From contig CBDCGU010000003.1 of NCBI GenBank assembly GCA_965216945.1, positions 2,046,001-2,110,000 of the forward strand: a stretch of DNA of 64,000 nucleotides, read 5' to 3'. Source of the stretch: DATHZQ01 sp965216945. GTDB taxonomy: Bacteria; Actinomycetota; Acidimicrobiia; Spongiisociales; UBA5794. The translations under genes and the position numbers were made by a program. Every line of letters begins with the position of its first letter. Within the stretch, counting starts at the first letter, position 1. The notes under the pieces were generated by a model. It made no database searches and was not told where the DNA came from. It worked only from the letters and a program-made list of their open reading frames with translations. Positions 43,049-51,937 of the stretch are shown one piece after another.

Positions 43049-44275
43049 GTGACGCAGACGAGCATCGAACCGCCGCCCGAGGTAGATCACACCGAGTCGG
43101 TGGTGTGGTATCGCAACGTACGCGTGTTGCGCGTCGTTGGGCAGGTGGTGGCGGTCGCTGCGGTCGTGGGGCTGCTCTTCTGGCTGTTCAACAACCTCGT
43201 CACCAACCTCGACCGTCGCAACATCAACACCGACTTCAGCTTCCTCAGCCGGCCCACCAACTTCCAGATCCCGTTCGACGAGGGTTTCGATCCCCGCAGC
43301 CCCGTGTCGTCCATGGTGTGGGTCGGGATCAAGAACACGTTCATCGCCGGCTTCATCGGAATCCTGATCGCCAGCGTCGTCGGCCTGGTCATCGGCGTGT
43401 CGCGGCTCTCGAGCAACTGGCTCGTGGCTCGGCTGGCGACCCTCTATGTGGAGACGTTCCGCAACATCCCGCCGCTGGTCATCATCATCTTCTTCGGCTT
43501 CGCCATCTTCACGTTCGGGCCTTTCCCGATCTTGTCCGAGGCCACGACGATCTCCTTCCTCGGAACGGACAACGACATCCTGTTGCTGTCGAACACGTTG
43601 TGGGGCATTCCCGGATTCGTCGCCGGGGAGAACGTTGGCATCTTCTGGGTCATGTTCGTCATCGCCTTGATCGCCGGCGCCGGCGTCGCGGTGTGGCGGA
43701 CCCGGCTGAGCAACCGCACGGGCGTGCACCACCACCGGGTGCGGTGGGGATTCGGGACGTTCCTCGTCATCGCCGTGTTGGGCCACTTCATCGCCGGAGG
43801 CGCGTGGAGCATCTCGTGGCCGGAGCTGTCGGCCAACGGAAGGGCGATCGACGGTGGCTTCGCCATGAACTTCGGGTTCATCTCGGTTGCGCTGGCGCTC
43901 GGCCTGTACACGGCCAGCCACATCGCCGAGATCATTCGCGGCTCGATCCTGGCGGTGCCGAAGGGCCAGAGCGAAGCGGCAAACGCCATCGCCCTGTCGG
44001 GCTTCCAGCGCTACCGGTACGTGATCCTGCCCCAAGCGCTGCGGATTGCGCTGCCTCCGACGATCAACCAGTACCTGAACCTCGTGAAGAACACATCGCT
44101 CGGCGTTGCGGTCGCCTATGCCGAGATCACGGCGCTCACGCAGACGTCGATCGGCAACGGGCGGCCGGCGCCGCAGTCGATCGCCGTGCTGATGGGTGTC
44201 TACCTCGCCTTCTCGCTGTCGATCTCGTTCTTACTGAACATCTACAACCGTCGGATCCAGCTGGTGGAGCGTTGA
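43049..44275 (+). CDS. aapQ: Amino-acid ABC transporter permease AapQ
   Basis: A 408-residue inner-membrane permease with about eight hydrophobic segments, the long form typical of AapQ. The NIKNTFIAGFIG-type start of the permease domain (MVWVGIKNTFIAGFIGIL) is near residue 90. The EAA loop that contacts the ATPase is EIIRGSILAVPKGQSEAANAI (cited in part) with SGFQRYRYVILPQALR. The start is GTG 43049 with AGGAG four bases upstream. Only one base separates its stop from aapM. Confidence 0.94.
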   Translation: MTQTSIEPPPEVDHTESVVWYRNVRVLRVVGQVVAVAAVVGLLFWLFNNLVTNLDRRNINTDFSFLSRPTNFQIPFDEGFDPRSPVSSMVWVGIKNTFIAGFIGILIASVVGLVIGVSRLSSNWLVARLATLYVETFRNIPPLVIIIFFGFAIFTFGPFPILSEATTISFLGTDNDILLLSNTLWGIPGFVAGENVGIFWVMFVIALIAGAGVAVWRTRLSNRTGVHHHRVRWGFGTFLVIAVLGHFIAGGAWSISWPELSANGRAIDGGFAMNFGFISVALALGLYTASHIAEIIRGSILAVPKGQSEAANAIALSGFQRYRYVILPQALRIALPPTINQYLNLVKNTSLGVAVAYAEITALTQTSIGNGRPAPQSIAVLMGVYLAFSLSISFLLNIYNRRIQLVER

Positions 44276-44276
44276 C

Positions 44277-45725
44277 ATGACCGAACCCCAGTTCCCGATG
44301 ACCCAGACCGAGCTCGGTGCCGAGGAGCCGCTCACGATCCCGTTGGAGGAGCGTCCCCGGCAGAAGCTGCCGCCCGGCAAGTGGGTGCGCAAGAACCTCT
44401 TCAACAACTGGTACAACTCGATCATCACCATCGTCCTGGGGCTGCTCGTGGTCGTGCTGGCCTTCCGCGCCCTCAGCTTCATCTTCGTCACCGGGCGATG
44501 GGAGCCGGTCCGCGCCAATCTCACGCTGTTCCAGATCGGCACGTTCCCTCGCGACGACGAATGGCGGATCATCGCGCAGGTCCTGATCTGGGCCGGAGCG
44601 ATCGGTCTCGGCGTGGGGGCCGCCGTGGCGGGAGCGAAGTATCGAGCCTTCCAGGCCGGCGTCGAGTACCGCACCGACCCGGCACTGGCACGGCTCAAGC
44701 ACTACTGGGGCCTCGTCGTGCTCGTCCTGGTGTGGCTCGGGTTCGCCGAGACGATCGGGCCGCTCCTGCTGACGGTTGCAGGTCTCGCCCTGGCCTGGGG
44801 CGGCTATGCCCTGGGTTCGCGGGTCTCCGGCCCGAACGTCGGCCTGCTGTGGGCGGCGGTTGCGGCGCTGGGCGTGCTGGGATTCCAGATCGTCAGCGGC
44901 TTCTTCGGCTTTGGCTGGCTCTGGATGGGCCTCCCGCTCGCCGCGGCGACCTCGTCGCTCATCGGCCGCCGCGACACAGACGATCCTCGCCGCCAGCGCT
45001 ACATCCAATTGGGTGGCGTGCTCGTGGTGTTCGTGGTCTTGTTCGTCATCTACACCGTGGTCGATGCCTCGTTCGTCGGCTGGGACGACTGGGAGGGTTT
45101 CCACCTCAACATCCTCGCCGCCGCCATCGCCATCACGCTGTCGTTCCCCATTGGCCTCCTCCTCGCCTTGGGACGCCGTTCCAGCTTCCCGGCGCTGCGG
45201 GTGATGTCGACGGTCTACATCGAGCTGATCCGGGGCGTGCCGCTGATCTCGCTGCTGCTGATGGCGCAGTTCTTCATCGGGTTCTTCCTGAACACGGACA
45301 CTCCGCTGTCGTTGTTCACCCGGGCATTGGCGGCGATGACACTCTTCACCGCCGCCTACGTGGCCGAGATCGTCCGCGGTGGCCTCCAGGCCGTGCCCAA
45401 GGGCCAGACGGAGGCCGGCAACTCGATGGGGCTGACGCCGTGGAAGGTGACTCGGCTCATCGTGCTGCCACAGGCGTTGCGGGCCGTGATTCCGGCGATG
45501 GTCGGTCAGTTCATCTCGCTGTTCAAGGACACCTCGCTGCTCCTGATCATCGGCAAGCTGGAGATCCTGGGTGTGCGTGAGATCGTGCACGGTCAGGCGG
45601 AGTTCCGCGGGTTCGGCATCGCCGAGACGTTGGTGTTCGTGGCGTTCGTGTTCTGGGCGGTGTCCTTCACGATGTCACGCGAGAGTCAGAGACTGGAACG
45701 CAAGCTCGGGGTTGGTGAACGATGA
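44277..45725 (+). CDS. aapM: Amino-acid ABC transporter permease AapM
   Basis: A 482-residue permease, the AapQ partner. It has an extra N-terminal hydrophilic segment (about residues 1-45) and about nine hydrophobic segments, several of them before the core permease domain. The core starts near VDASFVGWDDWEGFHLNILA, and the ATPase-contact loop is EIVRGGLQAVPKGQTEAGNS with GLTPWKVTRLIVLPQALR. It is longer than typical AapM proteins (about 380), the excess lying in the N-terminal half. The stop overlaps the aapP start (ATGA). Confidence 0.93.
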   Translation: MTEPQFPMTQTELGAEEPLTIPLEERPRQKLPPGKWVRKNLFNNWYNSIITIVLGLLVVVLAFRALSFIFVTGRWEPVRANLTLFQIGTFPRDDEWRIIAQVLIWAGAIGLGVGAAVAGAKYRAFQAGVEYRTDPALARLKHYWGLVVLVLVWLGFAETIGPLLLTVAGLALAWGGYALGSRVSGPNVGLLWAAVAALGVLGFQIVSGFFGFGWLWMGLPLAAATSSLIGRRDTDDPRRQRYIQLGGVLVVFVVLFVIYTVVDASFVGWDDWEGFHLNILAAAIAITLSFPIGLLLALGRRSSFPALRVMSTVYIELIRGVPLISLLLMAQFFIGFFLNTDTPLSLFTRALAAMTLFTAAYVAEIVRGGLQAVPKGQTEAGNSMGLTPWKVTRLIVLPQALRAVIPAMVGQFISLFKDTSLLLIIGKLEILGVREIVHGQAEFRGFGIAETLVFVAFVFWAVSFTMSRESQRLERKLGVGER

Positions 45726-46519
45726 CAGACAATAGGCAGGGCGTGGGCGCCGAGGTCTTCGCCGACGCCACCCAGGTAGCCGGCACCGGCGACGTGATGA
45801 TCGAGTTGACGGGCGTCGACAAGTTCTTCGGGGACTTTCAGGCGCTCGCGAACATCAACATGAAAGTCGGCAAGCAAGAAGTGGTGGTCGTCATCGGGCC
45901 ATCGGGGTCGGGCAAGTCGACGATGATCCGCTGCATCAACCGTCTCGAGGAGCACGACGCCGGTCGCATCGTCGTCGACGGCACCGAGTTGTCGGACGAC
46001 ATCCGCAACATCCAGGAGATCCGCAAGGAGACCGGGATGGTGTTCCAGCAGTTCAACCTCTTCCCGCATCTCACCGTGATGGACAACATCACCCTCGGCC
46101 CGCGCCAGGTGCGCAACATGCCGAAGAAGGAGGCGGAGGATCTCGCCATCGAGCTGCTGACACGGGTCAAGATCCCTGAGCAGGCGCGCAAGTTCCCCGG
46201 TCAGCTGTCAGGTGGCCAGCAACAGCGGGTGGCCATCGCCCGATCGCTGGCCATGAGCCCGAAGGTGATGCTGTTCGACGAGCCCACCTCGGCGCTGGAC
46301 CCGGAGATGATCAAAGAGGTCCTCGACACGATGAAGGAGCTCGCCCAGAGCGGCATGACCATGATCGTCGTCACCCACGAGATGGGTTTCGCTCGTGAGG
46401 TCGCCGACCGGGTCGTGTTCATGGCCGACGGCGAGATCGTCGAAGTGGGCACCCCGCAGCACTTCTTCGAGAACCCCACGGAGGACCGCACCAAGCTGTT
46501 CCTGAGCCAGATCCTGTAG
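45722..46519 (+). CDS. aapP: Amino-acid ABC transporter ATP-binding protein AapP
   Basis: A 265-residue ABC ATPase of the polar-amino-acid (PAAT) family. Walker A GPSGSGKST is near residue 60; FQQFNLFPHLTVMDNI contains the Q loop; the signature is QLSGGQQQR; Walker B is VMLFDEPTSALDPEM; and the switch His is in VVTHEMGFA. About 20 extra N-terminal residues precede the domain. It energises AapQ/AapM. Transcription probably ends at the perfect inverted repeat 14 bp downstream. Confidence 0.95.
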   Translation: MTDNRQGVGAEVFADATQVAGTGDVMIELTGVDKFFGDFQALANINMKVGKQEVVVVIGPSGSGKSTMIRCINRLEEHDAGRIVVDGTELSDDIRNIQEIRKETGMVFQQFNLFPHLTVMDNITLGPRQVRNMPKKEAEDLAIELLTRVKIPEQARKFPGQLSGGQQQRVAIARSLAMSPKVMLFDEPTSALDPEMIKEVLDTMKELAQSGMTMIVVTHEMGFAREVADRVVFMADGEIVEVGTPQHFFENPTEDRTKLFLSQIL

Positions 46520-46532
46520 AGGGGATCTCTCT

Positions 46533-46580
46533 GTTCTTGCGTAGCTGAGCGCAGCATTGCGCGCTCAGCTACGCAAGAAC
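46533..46580. repeat. Perfect 20-bp inverted repeat, GTTCTTGCGTAG family
   Basis: Arms GTTCTTGCGTAGCTGAGCGC (46533-46552) and its exact complement (46561-46580) with loop AGCATTGC. The outer 12 bases match the repeats at 843-960. It lies after aapP and 27 bp before glcD, so it may terminate the transporter operon. The arms are longer than ordinary terminators need and no U tract follows. Confidence 0.85.
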
Positions 46581-46607
46581 ACCCGCGACAACCGGTAGTC
46601 TCGCCGT

Positions 46608-48023
46608 ATGCCTCTCGTCGATGATCTTCGCGGAATCCTCGGTCCCGATCGGGTGAAGGACTCACCGCTGGAGCTGCGGCTCTACAACCGGGATGCCGGC
46701 GTCACCCCGGGCACCGTGCTGGCGGTGGCGTTCCCCGAGACCACGCAGGAGACCGCGGCGCTCGTGCGCGCAGCCGCCAAGTGGGGTGTTCCCGTCGTGC
46801 CGCGCGGGGCGGGCACGGGCCTCGCCGGAGGAGCGGTTGCCGAGGAGCCCGGTCTCGTCGTCTCGATGATGAGGATGAACCGGATCTGGGAGATCGACCG
46901 GGCCGGGCACACGGCTTGGGTGGGGCCCGGCGTCATCAACCTCGACCTCACGAAACACACCGACCCGATGGGGCTGCACTATGCCCCCGACCCGTCCTCT
47001 CAGTCGGTCTGCACCATCGGCGGCAACGTCGGCACCAACGCCGGAGGACCCCATTGTCTGGCGGAGGGTACGACCGTCGCACATATTCTCGGTGTGGAGT
47101 TCGTGTCGGCCGAGGGGGATGTCGTGATGCTGGGCGGGGCGGCGCCCGACCCGGTGGGGCTCGACCTGCGCGCCGTCGTGGTCGGCTCGGAGGGCACCCT
47201 CGGCATCGTCACCAAGGTCCTCGTGAAGCTCACGGAGAACCCGCCCGATGTGCGCACACTGCTCTTGGCGTATCCCGAGGTGATGGGGGCGGCCCACACG
47301 GTCTCCAACACCATTGCCGCCGGCATCATCCCGGCTGCGCTCGAGATGATGGACAAGCCGATGGTCGAGGCCGTCGAGAACTTCGTCCACGCCGGCTATC
47401 CAACGGATGCGGCCGCCGTGCTGCTCGCCGAGGTGACCGGTCACCCGTCCGCCGTGGCGGCCGAGACCGAGATCATTGCCGGCATCGCACGCAACGCAGG
47501 AGCAACCGAGATCCGCATCGCCGTCGACGACGCCGAGCGCAATCGCTTGTGGCTCGGCCGGAAATCGGCATTCGGTGCCGTCGCCCAGGCGGCCCCCGAC
47601 TACTACCTGCACGACACCGTCGTGCCGAGAACGCGGCTTCCCGAGGTCATGGAGCGGCTCTACGAGATCGCCGCCGAGTTCGACATCTTGATGCTCAACG
47701 TGTTCCACGCAGGCGACGGCAACCTCCATCCCCTGATGGCGTTCGACGCCCGCGAGCCGGGGGTGATGGAGCGCGTCATCGCAGCGGGGGACGAGATCGT
47801 GCGGCTGTCGGTGGCTGTCGGTGGCAGTCTCTCCGGCGAGCACGGCATCGGTCTCGAGAAGCGCAAGTTCATGGGCGAGGTGTTCGACCGGGCAAGTCTC
47901 GATGCCCAGGCCAGGCTGCGGGACGCCTTCGACCCGAGCGGCGTGATGAACCCCGGCAAGGTGCTGCCCGCCGGATCTCGCTGCTTCGACTTCGACTTCC
48001 CTGTCCCCGCCGAGGCGGTGTGA
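46608..48023 (+). CDS. glcD: Glycolate oxidase subunit GlcD (FAD-linked)
   Basis: A 471-residue FAD-binding subunit of glycolate oxidase, which oxidises glycolate (or D-lactate) to glyoxylate. The FAD-binding PCMH segment is VVPRGAGTGLAGGAV near residue 65 and CTIGGNVGTNAGGPHCLAEG near 132. The C-terminal domain has NVFHAGDGNLHPLMAFD and SGEHGIGLEKRKFM, the metal/substrate motifs. ATG 46608 has TAGTCT six bases upstream and no Shine-Dalgarno. The stop overlaps glcE by one base. Confidence 0.94.
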   Translation: MPLVDDLRGILGPDRVKDSPLELRLYNRDAGVTPGTVLAVAFPETTQETAALVRAAAKWGVPVVPRGAGTGLAGGAVAEEPGLVVSMMRMNRIWEIDRAGHTAWVGPGVINLDLTKHTDPMGLHYAPDPSSQSVCTIGGNVGTNAGGPHCLAEGTTVAHILGVEFVSAEGDVVMLGGAAPDPVGLDLRAVVVGSEGTLGIVTKVLVKLTENPPDVRTLLLAYPEVMGAAHTVSNTIAAGIIPAALEMMDKPMVEAVENFVHAGYPTDAAAVLLAEVTGHPSAVAAETEIIAGIARNAGATEIRIAVDDAERNRLWLGRKSAFGAVAQAAPDYYLHDTVVPRTRLPEVMERLYEIAAEFDILMLNVFHAGDGNLHPLMAFDAREPGVMERVIAAGDEIVRLSVAVGGSLSGEHGIGLEKRKFMGEVFDRASLDAQARLRDAFDPSGVMNPGKVLPAGSRCFDFDFPVPAEAV

Positions 48024-49153
48024 TGGCGGCCTCCGGCTCGAACCTGGCCGCAACCTTGGGTCCCGACGTACGTGAAGAGCTGCCGGATGCTCCGGCAGCC
48101 GATCACGTCGTCGCCCCCGCCAGCGTCGAGGAGGCGGCGGCGACACTGCGGGCTGCTGCGGTCCACGGCATGCGGGTCCTGGTGTGGGGTGGAGGCTCGC
48201 GGCAGGGGCTCGGCTATCCGGTGACGCCACACGTCGTCGTGTCGACCCACCGGCTCAGCCGCATTCTCGACTGGCAACCCGAGGATCTGACCATCGTCGT
48301 CGAGGCGGGCGTGAAGGTTGCCGATCTCGAGGCTCACGTCGCCGGTCAGCGCCAATCCGCGGTTCTGCCCGAGACCCCGGGTGGGTCGACGGTGGGCGGC
48401 ACGATCGCCGCAGGGGCATCGGGGTGGCGACGGCTGCGGTTCGGGCCGACGCGGGATCGGGTGCTCGAGGTGGTGATGGTCACCGGTGACGGGCGGACCG
48501 TCACCGGCGGAGGGAAGGTGGTGAAGAACGTCACCGGGTACGACGTGCCCCGGCTCGCCACAGGCTCGCTCGGTTCGCTGGGCCTGGTCGCCAGGGTGTG
48601 TCTCAAGCTGTGGCCGGTACCGCCGGAGGCGGGGACGATCCCCGTCGAGGACGCAGCGGCGGCACGGGTCATCGCATACCGCCCCCTCGCCGTCATCGAG
48701 ACCGAACGGGGCTCCAATGTCTTCGTCGCCGGCACAGCCGAGGAGGTCGCCGGCCAGGCGGCCGACCTCGAGAGCACGGCGCAACCCGGGCTCTCTTGGC
48801 CCGAGCCGTTGACGACGCCCTGGCGTCTCTCGCTGCGGGTACCGGCGGCGGCGCTGTCCGAGGCGGTGGGGCAAATGCGAGCGGTGTTCCCCGATGCGGA
48901 GTACCGGGCTGCTCACGGCGTCGGAGACATCGCCATCGGGCTACCGGCCCTGGACGTCGCGGCCGCAGCGGAGCTGCGCGATTGGGCCGAGTCGCGGCTC
49001 GGGAGCCTGGTCGTGATGGCACGGCCGGTCGACGACGACAGGTTCGACCCATGGGGAACCCCGCCGGCTTCGCTGCACTTGCAGCGCAGGGTGAAAGCGG
49101 CGTTCGACCCCGCCGGCGTGATGGCACCCGGCCGGCTGCCGGGCAATCTGTGA
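48023..49153 (+). CDS. glcE: Glycolate oxidase subunit GlcE
   Basis: A 376-residue second flavin-binding subunit, shorter than GlcD. It shows VLVWGGGSRQGLG, PETPGGSTVGGTIAAGASGW and VVKNVTGYDVPRLATGSLGSLG, all typical of GlcE, and a C-terminal FDPAGVMAPGRL. ATG 48023 overlaps the glcD stop (TGATG), and its own stop overlaps the glcF start in the same manner. Two GNAT-free operon neighbours complete the complex. Confidence 0.92.
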   Translation: MAASGSNLAATLGPDVREELPDAPAADHVVAPASVEEAAATLRAAAVHGMRVLVWGGGSRQGLGYPVTPHVVVSTHRLSRILDWQPEDLTIVVEAGVKVADLEAHVAGQRQSAVLPETPGGSTVGGTIAAGASGWRRLRFGPTRDRVLEVVMVTGDGRTVTGGGKVVKNVTGYDVPRLATGSLGSLGLVARVCLKLWPVPPEAGTIPVEDAAAARVIAYRPLAVIETERGSNVFVAGTAEEVAGQAADLESTAQPGLSWPEPLTTPWRLSLRVPAAALSEAVGQMRAVFPDAEYRAAHGVGDIAIGLPALDVAAAAELRDWAESRLGSLVVMARPVDDDRFDPWGTPPASLHLQRRVKAAFDPAGVMAPGRLPGNL

Positions 49154-50370
49154 TGGGCTGGGTCACGGCCGATGCGCCGACCCGCAGCGAACTCGACGCC
49201 TGCATCAGTTGCGGGCTCTGTCTGCCGGTGTGCCCGACCTTCCGTCTCACCGGTGACGAGGCGGCCTCGCCACGAGGCCGTTTGGCAGCAATGTCGGCGG
49301 TTGCCGAAGGAGAGCTGGCCGTCGACGACGACTTCGCCGATGCGATGGGGTTCTGCTTGCAGTGCCGTGCGTGTGAGGTGGTCTGCCCGTCGATGGTGCC
49401 ATTTGGCCGCGCCATGGAGGGGGCTCGTGCGGAGATTGGAGCACAGTTGCCGAGCCGGCAGCGATCGGTCCGGGCCGGGCTGCTGGGAAGGACCCTCGGT
49501 TCGAGGGCTTCGATGCGCATGGCAACGGTGGGTGCGGCCGCCGCCCAGCATCTGCGGCTCGATCGGGTCCTTCCCGGACCGCTCGATCGGATGAAGGGGA
49601 TGCGACCGTTGCCGGTCATGGGGGGTAGCTCTGTCGGCACCGTGGCCGAGCCTGATGGCGTGCCCGCCGGCACCGCAGCACTGCTGGCCGGCTGTGTCAT
49701 GGATCACTGGTTCAGCGGGGTGCACCTCGCCACCATCGAGCTGCTGCGACGCGGCGGATACCGAGTCGAGGTGCCCAAGTCGCAAACGTGCTGTGGTGCG
49801 CTGGCGGCTCACGACGGTGCCGCCGAGGAGACGCGGGCGCTGGTGGAGCGCAACGTCGCAGCCTTCGCCGGATACGACGTCGTGGTGTCGGATGCAGCCG
49901 GTTGCACGGCGCATCTCAAGGAGTTGCAGCACTGGACGGCCCGAGGCGACGAGCTCTCCAGCCGGGTGCGTGACGTGACCGAGATCGTTGCCGAGCTGAT
50001 CGCCCGCGGAGCGCTGCCGCTGCTCGACGAGCCGCGGGGTGAGGTGGCCGTGCAGGATCCCTGCCATCTCAGGCACGCACAGCGCATCGTCGATGCACCC
50101 AGGGACATCCTGCGGGCGGCCGGGTACATACCGGTGGAGATCGATCCGATCGGCATGTGCTGCGGGGCGGCCGGCGTCTACATGGTGCTGCACCCGGACA
50201 CATCGGACACGCTCGGCCTGCAGAAGGCCGACCAGATTCGCATGGCCGGGCCGACCCTGGTGGCGTCGGCGAACCCCGGCTGTGAGATGCAGCTGCGGAG
50301 CCATCTCGGCCCCGACTTCCGGATCGCCCACCCGGTCGAGCTCTACTACGAGGCACTCTCCGACACATGA
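49153..50370 (+). CDS. glcF: Glycolate oxidase iron-sulfur subunit GlcF
   Basis: A 405-residue electron-transfer subunit. Two [4Fe-4S] motifs near the N-terminus, CISCGLCLPVCPTF and CLQCRACEVVCPSMVPFG, are followed by two CCG domains (QTCCGALAAHDG and GMCCGAAGVYMV). It passes electrons from the flavin subunits to the respiratory chain, probably at the membrane. ATG 49153 overlaps the glcE stop. Its stop overlaps a small membrane-protein gene (ATGA). Confidence 0.94.
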   Translation: MGWVTADAPTRSELDACISCGLCLPVCPTFRLTGDEAASPRGRLAAMSAVAEGELAVDDDFADAMGFCLQCRACEVVCPSMVPFGRAMEGARAEIGAQLPSRQRSVRAGLLGRTLGSRASMRMATVGAAAAQHLRLDRVLPGPLDRMKGMRPLPVMGGSSVGTVAEPDGVPAGTAALLAGCVMDHWFSGVHLATIELLRRGGYRVEVPKSQTCCGALAAHDGAAEETRALVERNVAAFAGYDVVVSDAAGCTAHLKELQHWTARGDELSSRVRDVTEIVAELIARGALPLLDEPRGEVAVQDPCHLRHAQRIVDAPRDILRAAGYIPVEIDPIGMCCGAAGVYMVLHPDTSDTLGLQKADQIRMAGPTLVASANPGCEMQLRSHLGPDFRIAHPVELYYEALSDT

Positions 50371-50795
50371 GCCAGTCCCGTGCCATGACCGCTTCAGTTG
50401 CGACGGGGCTCGTCATCGCCGCCGTGTATCACCTGCTGGAGACGGTCGATGCCCGTGACGACCTCTGGTTTGCCGGCATCGCAGCAGGATTCGGCCTGGT
50501 GTCCGTGCCCCTCCTGATCGATCTGACGGCGCTCGAGGTGCTGACCCGATCACTGCGGCGTGCTCGGAGGGCGGCAGAGGTGCGCACCGTGCTCGTTCTG
50601 AGCGGGGGCCTGATCGGGCTCGGCATCGTGACGTGGGTCTCGGTTCGCGCCGGGAACGACCCGTTTGCGAGCGAGGCATTCGTACTGCTCCCGCTGGCGC
50701 TCTTTGCGCTTGGGGCCCTGGCCGTGATGGCGGCACTGCTCATGGGCCGGGAACCTGCGCCGGTAGCCGCCGATGTCGATGCGGTGGGCGGGTAG
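50367..50795 (+). CDS. Small integral membrane protein
   Basis: A 142-residue protein with about four hydrophobic segments (SVATGLVIAAVYHLLETV, FAGIAAGFGLVSVPLLIDL, VLVLSGGLIGLGIVTWVSV, and ALFALGALAVMAALLMG). No family was recognised. It is translationally coupled to glcF (ATGA overlap), which may mean it serves the glycolate oxidase complex, for example as a membrane anchor; this is inference. Confidence 0.65.
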   Translation: MSQSRAMTASVATGLVIAAVYHLLETVDARDDLWFAGIAAGFGLVSVPLLIDLTALEVLTRSLRRARRAAEVRTVLVLSGGLIGLGIVTWVSVRAGNDPFASEAFVLLPLALFALGALAVMAALLMGREPAPVAADVDAVGG

Positions 50796-50806
50796 CCTCG
50801 GAACCG

Positions 50807-51280
50807 ATGACCGATTCCCCACTGAACCTCACCCCTTCGGGTGCTCCGGAGACCGTGCTGCCGGCCGAGCCGGGGGACGCGACCGCCGCACTCGCCGCCG
50901 CACTCGAATCGCCCATCGAAGATCGCAAGAGTGCCGTTGCGGCCGTCGTTGCCCGGTACCCCCGCCTGCTCGACGGGTGGGCCCGGCTCGGAGAGCTGAC
51001 GGACGACGCCGTGGAGGCCTATGCCTACTTCCGCATCGGGTATCACCGCGGGCTCGACGAGCTGCGTGGAGCCGGATGGCGTGGCAGTGGCCACGTCCGT
51101 TGGGAGCACGAGACCAACCGCGGGTTCCTGCGGTCGCTGCGCGGTCTCGGCGCAGCGGCCGCTCGCATCGGCGAGCAGGACGAAGTCGAGCGCATCGCCC
51201 AGTTCCTGACCCAGCTCGACCCCTCGACGGACCCCGGCGGCCCAGGAGGGGAGTCGGGAGGAAGCGTCGGCGGCGGCTGA
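50807..51280 (+). CDS. DUF3151 family protein
   Basis: A 157-residue actinobacterial protein of the DUF3151 family. The core runs from VVARYPRLLDGWARLGEL through EAYAYFRIGYHRGLDELR to VRWEHETNRGFLRSLRGL, the most conserved part. The C-terminal Gly/Pro/Ser tail is disordered. The function is unknown. ATG 50807 has TAGCCT 8 nt upstream and no Shine-Dalgarno, so it has its own leaderless promoter. Confidence 0.88.
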   Translation: MTDSPLNLTPSGAPETVLPAEPGDATAALAAALESPIEDRKSAVAAVVARYPRLLDGWARLGELTDDAVEAYAYFRIGYHRGLDELRGAGWRGSGHVRWEHETNRGFLRSLRGLGAAAARIGEQDEVERIAQFLTQLDPSTDPGGPGGESGGSVGGG

Positions 51281-51328
51281 GAGGCTCACCTCGATGGGAG
51301 GATGACTGGCTCCTTTCGCAGCCCGGCG

Positions 51329-51931
51329 CTACCCGCCGTGCGGCCGGTCTCGCCCAGGCGCACCGTGCCTCCGATCAGCCGTGGCCCACGCATCCCGCGT
51401 GAGCTCCCACTGGCACTCGACACCCTCCTCGGCCGGTGCGGTCGGCTTCCGCGGCGTCTCGGCGATCAATGTGAACCCGAGCCGCTGCGGTACCGCTCTG
51501 CTGGCGACGTTGGTCCGGTCGTGGTGGATCGCCACCTTGCGGGTGGTCGGGATGGCGAACGCCGCATCGGTCAACGCACGGGTGACCTCGGTGGCGTAAC
51601 CGCGCCGGGTGTGGGCGGCGTGGATCCAATACCCGATCTCGAGAACGCCCGGCCCGAGGCGGCGATGCAAGCCCGTGCCGCCTATCGGTGTGCCTTCGAG
51701 AAAGATGCCGTAGATGCTGTCGCCGCCCGACTCCCATTGTCGCCGCCAGCGTTCGAGGAGCGCCAGTCGCTCCTCCCGCGTCAGCGGCTCATCGGCCACC
51801 CATGGCATGAACGGCCGCAGGTGGGCGAGATTCTCGGCTATCGCCTTTGACAACGCCGGTTCGTCTGTGGCCGTCCAGTGGCGTATGACCAGCCGCTTCG
51901 ATGTCACAACGGAGGGGAGGTCGTTGGCCAC
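51329..51931 (-). CDS. GNAT N-acetyltransferase (RimJ/RimL-like)
   Basis: A 200-residue GNAT protein. It begins SKRLVIRHWTATDEPALSKAI, the standard RimL-type opening; IYGIFLEGTPIGGTGLHRRLG and LEIGYWIHAAHTRRGYATEVTRAL carry the acetyl-CoA-binding loop (RRGYAT). NVASRAVPQRLGFTLIAE is the N-x-x-S-x-x-V motif, with the usual Lys before Leu-Gly-Phe changed to Arg. The substrate is probably a small molecule or protein N-terminus. GTG 51931 is the start, six bases after the neighbouring GNAT gene. Confidence 0.85.
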   Translation of the reverse strand: MANDLPSVVTSKRLVIRHWTATDEPALSKAIAENLAHLRPFMPWVADEPLTREERLALLERWRRQWESGGDSIYGIFLEGTPIGGTGLHRRLGPGVLEIGYWIHAAHTRRGYATEVTRALTDAAFAIPTTRKVAIHHDRTNVASRAVPQRLGFTLIAETPRKPTAPAEEGVECQWELTRDAWATADRRHGAPGRDRPHGG

Positions 51932-51937
51932 GACGGC